In this document: in pieces, positions 56,051 to 64,000 of the stretch
Numbering within the stretch: position 1 is the stretch's first letter
Layout: each line of letters starts with the position of its first letter
Origin: Dromiciops gliroides
Taxonomy: Eukaryota; Chordata; Mammalia; Microbiotheria; Microbiotheriidae
Direction of reading: 5' to 3'
Length of the DNA stretch: 64,000 bases
Assembly (NCBI RefSeq): GCF_019393635.1
Contig: NC_057863.1
Location: 572,578,284 to 572,642,283 of the forward strand
Notes under the pieces: model-generated
Told to the model about the DNA's origin: nothing
The model's database searches: none
What the model saw: only the letters and a program-made list of their open reading frames with translations
Made by a program: the position numbers and the translations under genes

Positions 56051-56225
56051 TTTTTTTTTTTTTAATTTATTTTTTTATTTTTTTAGTGAGGCAATTGGGG
56101 TTAAGTGACTTGCCCAGGGTCACACAGCTAGTAAGTGAGTGTTAAGTGTCTGAGGCCGGATTTGAACTCAGGTACTCCTGAATCCAGGGCCGGTGCTCTA
56201 TCCACTGCGCCACCTAGCTGCCCCC
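56051..56225 (-). mobile_element. tRNA SINE with TSD and an internal duplication
   Basis: Minus-strand SINE flanked by GAAAACTGTTGTT (56038-56050 and 56226-56238). GTAAGTGAGTGTTAAG contains a small duplicated GTGA/GTGT step. Confidence 0.93.
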
Positions 56226-56238
56226 GAAAACTGTTGTT

Positions 56239-56745
56239 GGTGTTGTTTGTCCTTCATTCTCAAAGAGGACCATGAAAACCAAAAAAACCACACAAAATTT
56301 GGGGGCAGCTAGGTGGCGCAGTGGATAGAGCACCAGCCCTGGAGTCAGAAGGACCTGAGTTCAAATCCAGGCTCAAACACTTAAGACTTGCTAGCTGTGT
56401 GACCCTGGGCAAGTCACTTAACCCCAATTGCCTCACTAAAAAACAAAAACAAAAACAAAAAACAAAACAAAGAGGACCATGATATCTGGATGATGTCATG
56501 ACTGGCAGTGAATTGGATTTAAGGGAGGCAGGGCTGTGCAAAATCACCAACCTCACTCTCTTCTCCAGAGCCATTTAGATCCAATGGCAAGATATACATC
56601 AGGAGAAGAGGAGATGGCCCTGGATGATTGAGGCAGTTGGGGTTAAGTTGTCACAAAGCTAGTAAACTTCTGAAGCTGGATTTGAACTCAGGTCCTCCGG
56701 AATCCAGGGTCAGTGCCTTATCCACTGAGCCACCTAGCTGCCCCT
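56239..56745 (-). mobile_element. long-tailed tRNA SINE (antisense), interrupted
   Basis: Tail at the left ('gtttgtccttcattctcaaa') and head at the right ('gccacctagctgcccc'). It is split by another SINE insertion at 56276-56467. Confidence 0.85.
56276..56467 (+). mobile_element. tRNA SINE with extra 5' sequence
   Basis: CAAAGAGGACCATGA (56261-56275 and 56468-56482) bounds an insert of 25 A-rich bases (56276-56300) followed by a complete SINE from 56301. The extra bases belong neither to the SINE nor to the host element. Confidence 0.87.
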
Positions 56746-57112
56746 TTTAAAGTACTATATGAAAGTCATTTGTGATAGTGTTGGGTTTTTTGTCTAAGCT
56801 TTTGTTTGGAAACTTCCTCTATAATACTGGTGGTCAACTAGTCTAAAGTTTGTAGTCTTCCCAACTGCCTGAGGCTCTGAGACTCTTCCAGAGTCTCATG
56901 TGTCAGGCAGGGGCAGTACTTGAACCCAGGGCTACCTCTTGATGGTAGCATTATTATGTTAATTCAATATGGGGACATTACCAAAGTATTTGGTGGCCAC
57001 TTGGGGGGAGACTCAATTTTATGAGTTTCTGCTCAAATTTTTGCATTGAACGTGAATATTCTGGTTATGTTCAGGGAAGGATGACACGATTTGAACTCTG
57101 CAGTAGTGTCAG

Positions 57113-57255
57113 TCAGCTCAATCAATTAATCAATAAACATTTATTAAGTGCCTACTGTGTGCCAGGCACCGTGCTTACTTAAGTAAGCTGTGGGGATACA
57201 AAAAGGGGCAAAAGATAGTTCCTGCCCTCAAGGAGTTTACAATCTAGTGAAAGCA
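57113..57255 (-). mobile_element. L2 3' fragment (antisense)
   Basis: 'aaacatttattaagtgccta' and 'caaggagtttacaatctagt'. Confidence 0.78.
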
Positions 57256-57271
57256 TAGCTCCCTTCTTTTT

Positions 57272-57418
57272 TTTTTTTTTTTGGTGAGGCAACTGGGGTT
57301 AAGTGACTTGCCCAGGGTCACACAGCCAGTAAGTGTTAAGTATCTGAGGCTGGATTTGAACTCAGGTCCTCCTGAATCCAGGGTCGGTACTCTATCCACT
57401 GCACCACGTAGCTGCCCC
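57272..57418 (-). mobile_element. tRNA SINE
   Basis: Minus-strand SINE between CCCTTC-plus-T runs that probably form its TSD. Confidence 0.88.
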
Positions 57419-57469
57419 TTCCCTTCTTTTTTTTTTTTTTTTTTTTGGAGCTGTTTTTAGGTGGAAGAG

Positions 57470-58270
57470 TTATTTAATAGCATGATTACATTAAATAACC
57501 TATTCCAGTTTGGGAATTTAAGATATCTGATGGGAGGCTTGTGTTTTATTTACTGGAGTATGCTAACTCAACAGATACTGTGAGTTAGCATAGAGCTCTT
57601 CTATATCCCTTTATTCTGTCCATTGAGCTGTCCCAGGTAGGGTAGGCAATATGCAGATACCACCTAGACAAGAATAGGGGGATTACAACTGGAAGAGAGG
57701 AAGAAAGCCCTTGAAGATAGGCAACTTTAGGCAGAGCTTATCAAGAAGAAAGGAAAGGTAGAGAGAGACTCACCCCCTGACAAAGGGGTAAACAACGAAT
57801 ATGAGGAAGGAGACACACACTTTTTAAAACGTGGCAATGTGTGTGTGTGTGGGGGGGTGGTGGGGAAGGAATTGTTATTTGAAAACAAAACTTTAAAAAG
57901 GGAGAGAGGGAGTGGGCTAATGGCTATGAAGTTTTAATTTCTATTCCTCTTCCACATAGTGACATTATTTTAATGGAGGAAAGACTAGGCTACAGGAGTC
58001 CAGGCTTAGGTTCCAGTCCCAGCACCACCACTTTATTAGCTGAGTGACCTTGGACAACTCATTTAACCTCTAAGCTAGGTTTTCCTTGGAATTCCAGAGT
58101 GTTTGAATGGGAAAGGACTTGCTTTGAATACTTTAATAGATCCATGATCTCACTGAGAGGGCCACTCCTTCCTTTATGAAGAAATAATCCACAGCTTTTT
58201 CATTCTGTTCTGTTTTTGTCCTGTCTTTTGGTAAAATCCTTCAAAGAGGATCCACTCAGAGCACTGTGGA
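57470..58270. other. unique intron DNA with a MIR scrap
   Basis: A plus-strand MIR scrap lies at about 57975-58080. The rest is not recognised. Confidence 0.4.
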
Positions 58271-58641
58271 GGCCTTCCTCTGGATCTTTATAAATGTTCA
58301 ATAAGCAGTTGGTGAGGTTCGTAGGAGAGACTGGAGCTGAATATATAAATATGAATAGAGATGAGAGTTAAACCCATGGGATCTGATGAAGTTACCAAAA
58401 GATAGTGTAGGGGGAGAAGAGAAGGGGGCCTAGGACAGAACCTTGTGGAACATCCAGGATTAAGAGGCATGATAGGGATGATCAGCCAGCAAAGGAAACC
58501 AAGAACAAGAAGAGTATCACAAATTATAGAGGAGAGAATATCTAGATGGAGAGGGTGATCAATGCTATCATGCAGTTGATACAGTGAGAAAGTTGGTGAT
58601 GGAGAAAAAACCATCAGATTTTTGCAATTAAGAGATCATTG

Positions 58642-58793
58642 CGGGTAGCTAAGTGGCACAGTGGATAGAGCACCGGCCCTGGAGTCAGGAGTACCTGAGT
58701 TCAAATCCTGCCTCAGACAGTTAACACTTACTAGCTGTGTGACCCTGGGCAAGTCACTTAACCCCAATTGCCTCACGTAAAAAAAAGAGAGAG
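58642..58793 (+). mobile_element. tRNA SINE with TSD
   Basis: Plus-strand SINE. AGAGATCATTG lies at 58631-58641 and 58794-58804. Confidence 0.93.
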
Positions 58794-58980
58794 AGAGATC
58801 ATTGGTCATTTTGGAGAAAGCAACTTCAGTTGACAGTGAAACCACATTACTATGGGTTGAGTGAATGAGAAGAGAAATGGTATTAAGTGTAGTTAGCTTT
58901 TTCAATAAGTTTGGGAGAGTATAGTATGTGAGCTAGAGGGCATGGGGGGTCTAGTGAAGTTTATTTAAGAATCCGGGAGA

Positions 58981-59098
58981 GTGGAGCTTTATAGGTGGTG
59001 CAGTGGAGTAAGGAGGACCTCAGTTCAAATGTGACCTCAGACACTTAGCTGTGTGATGCTGGGCAAATCACTTAACCCTGATTGCCTCCAAAAAAAAT
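58981..59098 (+). mobile_element. degraded tRNA SINE
   Basis: 'ataggtggtgcagtggagta', 'ctcagttcaaatgtgacctc' and 'tgctgggcaaatcacttaac' with internal deletions. Confidence 0.7.
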
Positions 59099-59964
59099 TG
59101 GGCAGGTAGCATGTTTGAAGGCAGTAAGGTAGCTCAAATGTCCATGAAGAAGTGTTAGCCTTTTTGTCAGGGCGACCTCTTTGTCAGAGATTGATGGAAA
59201 GATGGACAGAGTTGGGTATTAAGGAGTTTTGAGATGAAGGGACTGGGAGAAGAGAAAGTTCGTCTCAAATGGCCTCTTTGGTCCTCGGCTGAGGTTTGGG
59301 TCGAGTGAGGGATTAAGAAGGGAAGATGAGTTTTGGAATAGCTTCTGTAGGGAGCAGATTGTGAGTCAGGGAGGAACAAAAGGGACTGGCTTGCTGCAGT
59401 GTAAGCCCAGTTTCGAGGTTGGATAACTTGAATTTATAATATACCTAGTTAGTATAGTTGTATGTAGGAGCAAAGAAGGCATATATAGTGGGAGTAATCT
59501 AAGACTGAGGTTTGGCAAGAGATAACAGGGGACAAGGGGTAAGAGGTTATAGAGCAGGGGACAGTGTAGAATCAAGATGTTAGAGAAGGAGAAAACTGAA
59601 ATGAGGGGTGGAGGGATCGGAGGGCTCTCCAGAATCAAGAGCCTGGGGAGTTGATGGAATGATGATTATAGTCCGGGGAAGGTCAGAATTTCTAATAAGG
59701 TGAGAGCTAGGGTGTGACCATCCCTGTGTGGTTGAGGTGTGAAGTGAAGGAGGAGCTCATGGAATTTAAGGAGTCTGAGGAACTAGGAAGTAAGCAAGTC
59801 TCTATGTGAATATTAAAGCCTCCAAGTATAAAGGCAGGACTTGGGGAGGAGTGGAGGATGGGAAACCAGCTACTGAATGCCTTAATAAAGGAAGGAGAAT
59901 GATGGGGGGGGGGGGCATCCTACAACCACCATAATGTCAAATCCATCAAGACAGAGATCATGTC

Positions 59965-60108
59965 CCTCTGGGTCTTTTCTTCTCCAAGTTAAACTACCCC
60001 CAATTCCTTCAAACAGTCCTCACATGCCATGAACTTCAGGCTCTTCACCTTTCTTCTCACCCTCTTCTTGATGTTCTCCAGCTTGTCAACAGTGCCCTTC
60101 TTAAAAGG
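59965..60108 (-). mobile_element. CR1/L3 3' fragment (antisense)
   Basis: 'cttctccaagttaaactacc' and 'gatgttctccagcttgtcaa' match the antisense CR1/L3 3' region. A related scrap ('gagggagctcattacctcta') lies at 60830-60985. Confidence 0.6.
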
Positions 60109-60111
60109 TCA

Positions 60112-60820
60112 GGTCAATCCAATAAGCATTTATTAAGCTCAGGTATGTGCTAGACTCTGTGTTAGGTGCTAGGGGTGGGGGTGGGAGTAACACACATACA
60201 CAGATCAGTATTAACATTCATTTAGCACTTTATGTAGTTTATTTAAGCTCCAACAACCTGGTGAGATAAGAGGACAAGGGAAACAGCCTCAACTCTTATT
60301 CCCATTCACACATGAGGAAACTGGCTTAAAGAGTTCAAGAAACTTAACCATAGTCACATAGCTACTAAATGTCAGAGGAAGGAATTGAACCCAAGTCTTC
60401 TTGATTCCAAGTCCAGCACTCTATCTACTACATAGCACCCATAAGAAAGACCATACTTAACTAAGGGGATTGGAAAATGCGTTAGGTAGATGGTGGCATA
60501 GGAGCTAAGCCCTGAAAGAGGGGTGCAGATTTGAGGAGGGAGTGAATTGGGTGGGGGGAAGGAAACAAGCATTTAATTAAGCATCTACTATGTATCAGGT
60601 ACTGTGCTAAGTAAACATCCTATTTGATTCTCACAACAACCATGAAAGGTAGATGAGATTTATTATTATCTCCATTTTACAGTTGAAGAAACTGAAGCAG
60701 ACAGAGGTTAAGTGACTTGCCCAGGGTGGCACAGCTAGTAAGTGTCTGAAGCCGGATTTGGATTTGTCTTCTTGATGCCAGACCCAGCACTCTATTTTCA
60801 CTGTGCCACACAGCTGCCTG
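60112..60820 (-). mobile_element. L2 scrap and two MIR-type SINEs (antisense)
   Basis: L2 3' end at 60112-60185; MIR at about 60195-60440 and 60570-60820 ('cattttacagttgaagaaac', 'gttaagtgacttgcccaggg', ending 'tgccacacagctgcctg'). Confidence 0.7.
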
Positions 60821-60989
60821 TAGAGTGGATGCTAGAAGACCTCCCGTGAGAGGGAGCTCATTACCTCTAGAGGCAGCCCAGTGCTCTTGGATCGTCTGTT
60901 TTTCTTTATATAGGCTTAAATTTAAACTCCTTATAACTTGCATGCATTGCTTTAAATTCAGATAAAACAGAAACAGGGAGTGGTATTTT

Positions 60990-62174
60990 AACTTGTGTTT
61001 CACTTATTAGCATTACTGCAGAGAGCTGTGGGTAGACTAGGTATGTGCTGTCCTGAAAGACTGTGGGAAATTCTTTCCCATGGAAAATCATCTTGCCTCG
61101 AGGCACCACAATGGAAAACACCTGCTCAACTTGATGTAATTAATTATCCTGTTAATAGATTACCTTTTCCCAGAATATTCCAACCATAACTCAGTTGCTC
61201 TGCCCCACTGATGCTACTCCCAACTGCCTACCCTCATTTGTCTTCCCACTCTGTACCACCTCATTTATCTTTTTGTCTTCTTAGTCCAGCATGAGGGGTG
61301 ATAGAATGTTCAGGTTTTTGCCCAGCTCAGCCCAGAGAAGAACTGTGGCAACAGGCTAGTTGTTTCTATGGTCTGAAAAGTACAGTTACTGGGTCCTTCA
61401 TCAGTGCAACCATTTGAAGTTGAAATGAAAGCATCTCCCCTGTTCCCCACCCTAACACAAATTCCGGAGGAAAATGAATTCTGGGGGAAAAATACCTCAA
61501 CCTACTGAGCACAACTCATTCATTTGATTGGAAAATATATCTTCCTCCCAACCTAGCTGATACATAGTCTAAGAACCAGTATAATTAATTGTAGATGATG
61601 GAGAAAAATTGGGTGGGCAGGTAAGGGTAATATATTAGTTATTTACCATAGCTAGTTTTCTGTCCAGAGCCTAATAATCTTCTATAATTCAAGTAATTCT
61701 ATAATTCAAGTTATACTTGAAAACTAAGAATGTAGGAATACCCCCTTTCATCAGGAAACAGCTTCTGATAATAGAATGAAGTTTTTGTAACAAAGTTTAG
61801 CTTATTTGTGTCAGTGAATCTTCACTGGGAAAGCCATAATTTGCTGATAGATATACATACTTTTGTGGGTAAGACAGAAGGTAACTTTTAAAAAACAAAC
61901 ACATTATTGCCACTTCATTACAAAGTCAGTAATCAGAGCTAGGAAGAATACTGATTTTTTTCCCTCTGTTTCTTACTTTCACTTTGCATAATCAGTCTAA
62001 TTCCCTCCATAGACTTTTTTTTTTTGTTTTGCTACTTTGTCCCAATTTCTAGGAATAATAAAGCATACCTAAACAACTGTGTAATTATTCCCCCACCCCT
62101 TTGCCTCTCTTGAATCTGACCCCTTTTCTCCACTTATCTGCTACCAGCCTAGTGTGGTCCCCCATCCCTTCTTT
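60990..62174. other. unique intron DNA
   Basis: No repeat or exon recognised. Confidence 0.4.
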
Positions 62175-62411
62175 TTTAAAAATTTTTTTTCTCAATTACA
62201 ATTTTTGAGTTCCAATTTTTTCTCCTAACCTCCTTCCTTCCCACCTCTTGAGGCCTGCAGGCAATTTGATATAGCTTATACATTACTATCATATTAAACA
62301 TATTTCCAAATTAATCAGAACAAAAAGAAAAAAAATCTCAAGAAAGAATAAACAAGAATAATAAAAAAGCAACAACATAAGTGAAAATAGTACCCTCATC
62401 CTTCCTTTCTT
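62175..62411 (-). mobile_element. L1 3' UTR (antisense)
   Basis: 'gcaggcaatttgatatagct', 'catattaaacatatttccaa' and 'aagtgaaaatagtaccctca' match the L1 3' ends at 50-272 and 31.5 kb in this orientation. Confidence 0.75.
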
Positions 62412-62545
62412 TTTTTTTTTCCGGGCAATTGGTTAAGTGACTTGCCCAGGGTCACACAGCTAGTAAGTGTCTGAGGCCAGATTTGAACTCAGGTACTCCT
62501 GAATCCAGGGCCGGTGCTCTATCCATTGCACCATCTAGCTGCCCC
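62412..62545 (-). mobile_element. tRNA SINE
   Basis: Minus-strand copy with an expanded C run (about 62542-62556) after its head. Flanking CATCCTTCCTTTCTT and CATCCTTTCTT are probably the TSD. Confidence 0.88.
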
Positions 62546-62584
62546 CCCCCCCCCCTCCATCCTTTCTTACTGAGACTATTGAAG

Positions 62585-62890
62585 TGGGGTCAGGTAGGTG
62601 GTTAAGTGAATAGAGCACTGGCCCTGGAGTCAAGAGTTCAAATGCAGCCTCAGACATTTGACACTTACTAGCTGTGTAACCCTGGGCAAGTCACTTAACC
62701 CCAATTGCCTTAAACATCCGGGGCCATCTCCAGTCATCCTGATATATCTTGCCACTGGACCCAGATGGCTTTGGAGGAGAGAGTGGCTGGTGACTTTGCA
62801 TAGCCCTGCCTCACTTAAATCCAAGTGCAAGTCATCACCTTCCCGATGTCATGGTCCTCTTGGAGAATGAAGGACAAACAACAACAACAA
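62585..62890 (+). mobile_element. long-tailed tRNA SINE
   Basis: Head to core, then the long tail ending in ACAACAACAAC, as at 412-700. Confidence 0.88.
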
Positions 62891-62892
62891 TT

Positions 62893-63600
62893 GAAGGAGC
62901 CTCCTTGGATCCAGTCCTTCCTCCCCATACCAATTCATTCATGCCCTACAGAGCTGCCAGAGTAATTTGCCTAAAACACAGATTCAGCCATTATCATTTA
63001 CCTTATTAAAAATCTCTATCACATCCTCTAGGACAAAATGTAAATTCCTCAACCTGGCATTAACAAATCCTTTACCATCTGGTTCCCACAAACTACTCTA
63101 TAAACACCATATGTTCTAGCTAAACTAGCTGGCTAGCTGCTTCCGGAGCTCAGCATTCTGTCCAGAGTCTTCATGTTGTTTCTCAGGTCTTCCTCAACCC
63201 CTACCCCCAGAATGCGCTCTGCTTTCATTTCTGCCTCTTAGGTCCTTCACTTCCTTCATGGTTCAGCTATAGGAAGATGAGTCTTCATGACTTCAACTTT
63301 GGCCTAAGACACTAGCTGTGTGACCCTGGGCAAATCACTTAACCCTGTTTGCCTCAGTTTTCACATCTGTAAAATGATCTTGAGAAGGAAATGGCAAGCC
63401 ACTCCAGTATCTTTACTAAGAAAACCCCAAATGGGGTCACGAAGAATCTGATATGATTGAAAAGACTGAAAGGCTACAACTCTTTCTGAACAAAGATTTC
63501 CTGTTTCCCTAGTTACAGTGTACTCCCCTTCCAAAAACCACCTTTTAAACTGATTTACCTGATATATTATATCTCTTCCCTTTTTTCCCTCCACAGAATG
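62893..63600 (+). mobile_element. L2 3' region (sense), interrupted
   Basis: 'cagagctgccagagtaattt', 'aatgtaaattcctcaacctg' and 'ccttcatggttcagctata', continuing after a MAR1-like SINE at 63268-63470 with 'tgtttccctagttacagtg'. Confidence 0.65.
63268..63470 (+). mobile_element. MAR1-like SINE with RTE-type tail
   Basis: 'gtgtgaccctgggcaaatca', 'gaaggaaatggcaagccact' and 'ccaaatggggtcacgaagaa' in the same order as other copies. Confidence 0.85.
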
Positions 63601-64000
63601 CATGTATGGGCTTAGAACTTGAACCCAAGGTTTCCCAATGCCAGGCCAGCTTTGCCTCACTATCTCTGTGTTGGTAGAGAGCTTCTTTCACCAGGTGTTC
63701 TTACACTGATGAAATTGCAAGCCCAGAAAAAGATAACAATAACATCTTGAACGTCCCTTCTGGTTCCAAAATTCTGTGATTTTAATTTTGTTTGTTTTGA
63801 GGGGAGGGAGGCGTTGTGCAGTTAGAATGGCCTCTTTGCCATTCTCCCCAAACCAATTGGGCCTTCTGAAAGGGGGAGTGGGCGTGGGCATGCCTATAGA
63901 CTGTACTACACTGCATCATTTGAATGACTTTCATCAAGTACTTGTGTTGTCTCCTTATTCAATGGAAATAGCTCCACCTCTGTGACTAGGCCAAGGCATA
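63601..64000. other. intron DNA, mostly unrecognised
   Basis: A MIR-like scrap lies near 63745-63785 ('cccttctggttccaaaattc'). The rest is not recognised. Confidence 0.35.

Larger units (their letters stand above)
58275..59905 (-). mobile_element. L2 ORF2 fragment (linker to reverse transcriptase)
   Basis: The longest L2 remnant here. On the minus strand it reads from a linker region rich in Pro, Ser and Leu (about 59900-58800) to the RT fingers/palm block near 58560, where LHDSIDHPLHLDIL corresponds to the FDTVDHPLLL-type motif, and stops near 58275. SINEs at 58642-58793 and about 58981-59098 interrupt it. Frameshifted. Confidence 0.72.
28818..64000 (+). other. WDFY2: WDFY2 intron 1 (runs off right edge)
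   Basis: The donor AG|GTACGG follows codon 45 of WDFY2. Reading on to 64000 I found nothing resembling exon 2, which should begin with the rest of the Arg codon and then a TVRVWLKRDSG-like stretch. The interval is filled with SINEs, L1, L2, MIR, two DNA transposon copies and unique DNA, so it is treated as a single intron of more than 35 kb. A short exon could have been missed by eye. Confidence 0.75.

Noticed and set aside
1..64000. CRISPR arrays, operons, prophage or toxin-antitoxin systems
   Set aside because: No regularly spaced repeats, no bacterial-type gene clusters, and the sequence is plainly mammalian.
28818..64000. WDFY2 exon 2
   Set aside because: I looked for a TVRVWLKRDSG-coding stretch after an AG acceptor and did not find one. 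A translated alignment would settle it.

Overview
The window is a stretch of marsupial nuclear genome, most likely from an Australian-lineage (australidelphian) species. The evidence is about 40 copies of one tRNA-headed SINE (head GGGGCAGCTAGGTGGCGCAG, body shared with MIR), of the wallaby WSINE/WALLSI type as I remember it. They sit among marsupial L1/HAL1-like 3' ends, many LINE2 and CR1/L3 fragments and MIR/MAR1-like SINEs. There are no operons and no bacterial, plasmid or phage genes. Almost every open frame longer than 60 codons lies inside a repeat or is a chance frame in the CpG island.

Only one cellular gene is supported. The first coding exon of WDFY2 (plus strand, 28681-28817) encodes 45 complete codons and ends at a GT donor. 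WDFY2 is a WD40-FYVE protein of early endosomes. The exon lies in a CpG island (about 27.69-29.23 kb) with no convincing TATA box, which carries a ZNF143-type site, an ETS/GABP site, a GC box, NRF1-like sites and a C-rich tract just upstream. From 28818 to the right edge the window is WDFY2 intron 1; I recognised no second exon. The left 28 kb is upstream intergenic DNA.

Region by region. 1-4 kb: a HAL1-like L1 copy with a twin-priming inversion and target-site duplications (TSDs). 4-10 kb: unique DNA, an L1 ORF2 tail, L2 and SINEs. 10-12 kb: L2 inserted into L2. 12-15.3 kb: stacked L1 fragments with a dead reverse transcriptase. 15.3-21 kb: L2, MIR, and a candidate 1.2-kb solo LTR inside a MIR. 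21-23.2 kb: CR1/L3 interrupted by a hAT element that itself holds SINEs. 23.5-26.3 kb: SINEs, including a tandem pair inside one TSD. 26.3-31 kb: promoter zone and proximal intron, poor in young repeats, with a diverged local duplication at 26.74/27.34 kb. 31-64 kb: repeat-rich intron, including a 524-bp solo LTR nested in an L1, two copies of one old DNA transposon family, a large L2 ORF2 remnant at 58.3-59.9 kb and a compound GT/GA/GGGA microsatellite.

I found no evidence for an undescribed protein system. The more interesting signals are the promoter layout (an out-of-frame upstream ORF overlapping the WDFY2 start) and several insertion structures that record how these retroelements move. 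Repeat family names come from memory of consensus sequences and translated motifs, not from a database search. Repeat boundaries are good to a few bases where a TSD is given, and to tens of bases elsewhere.
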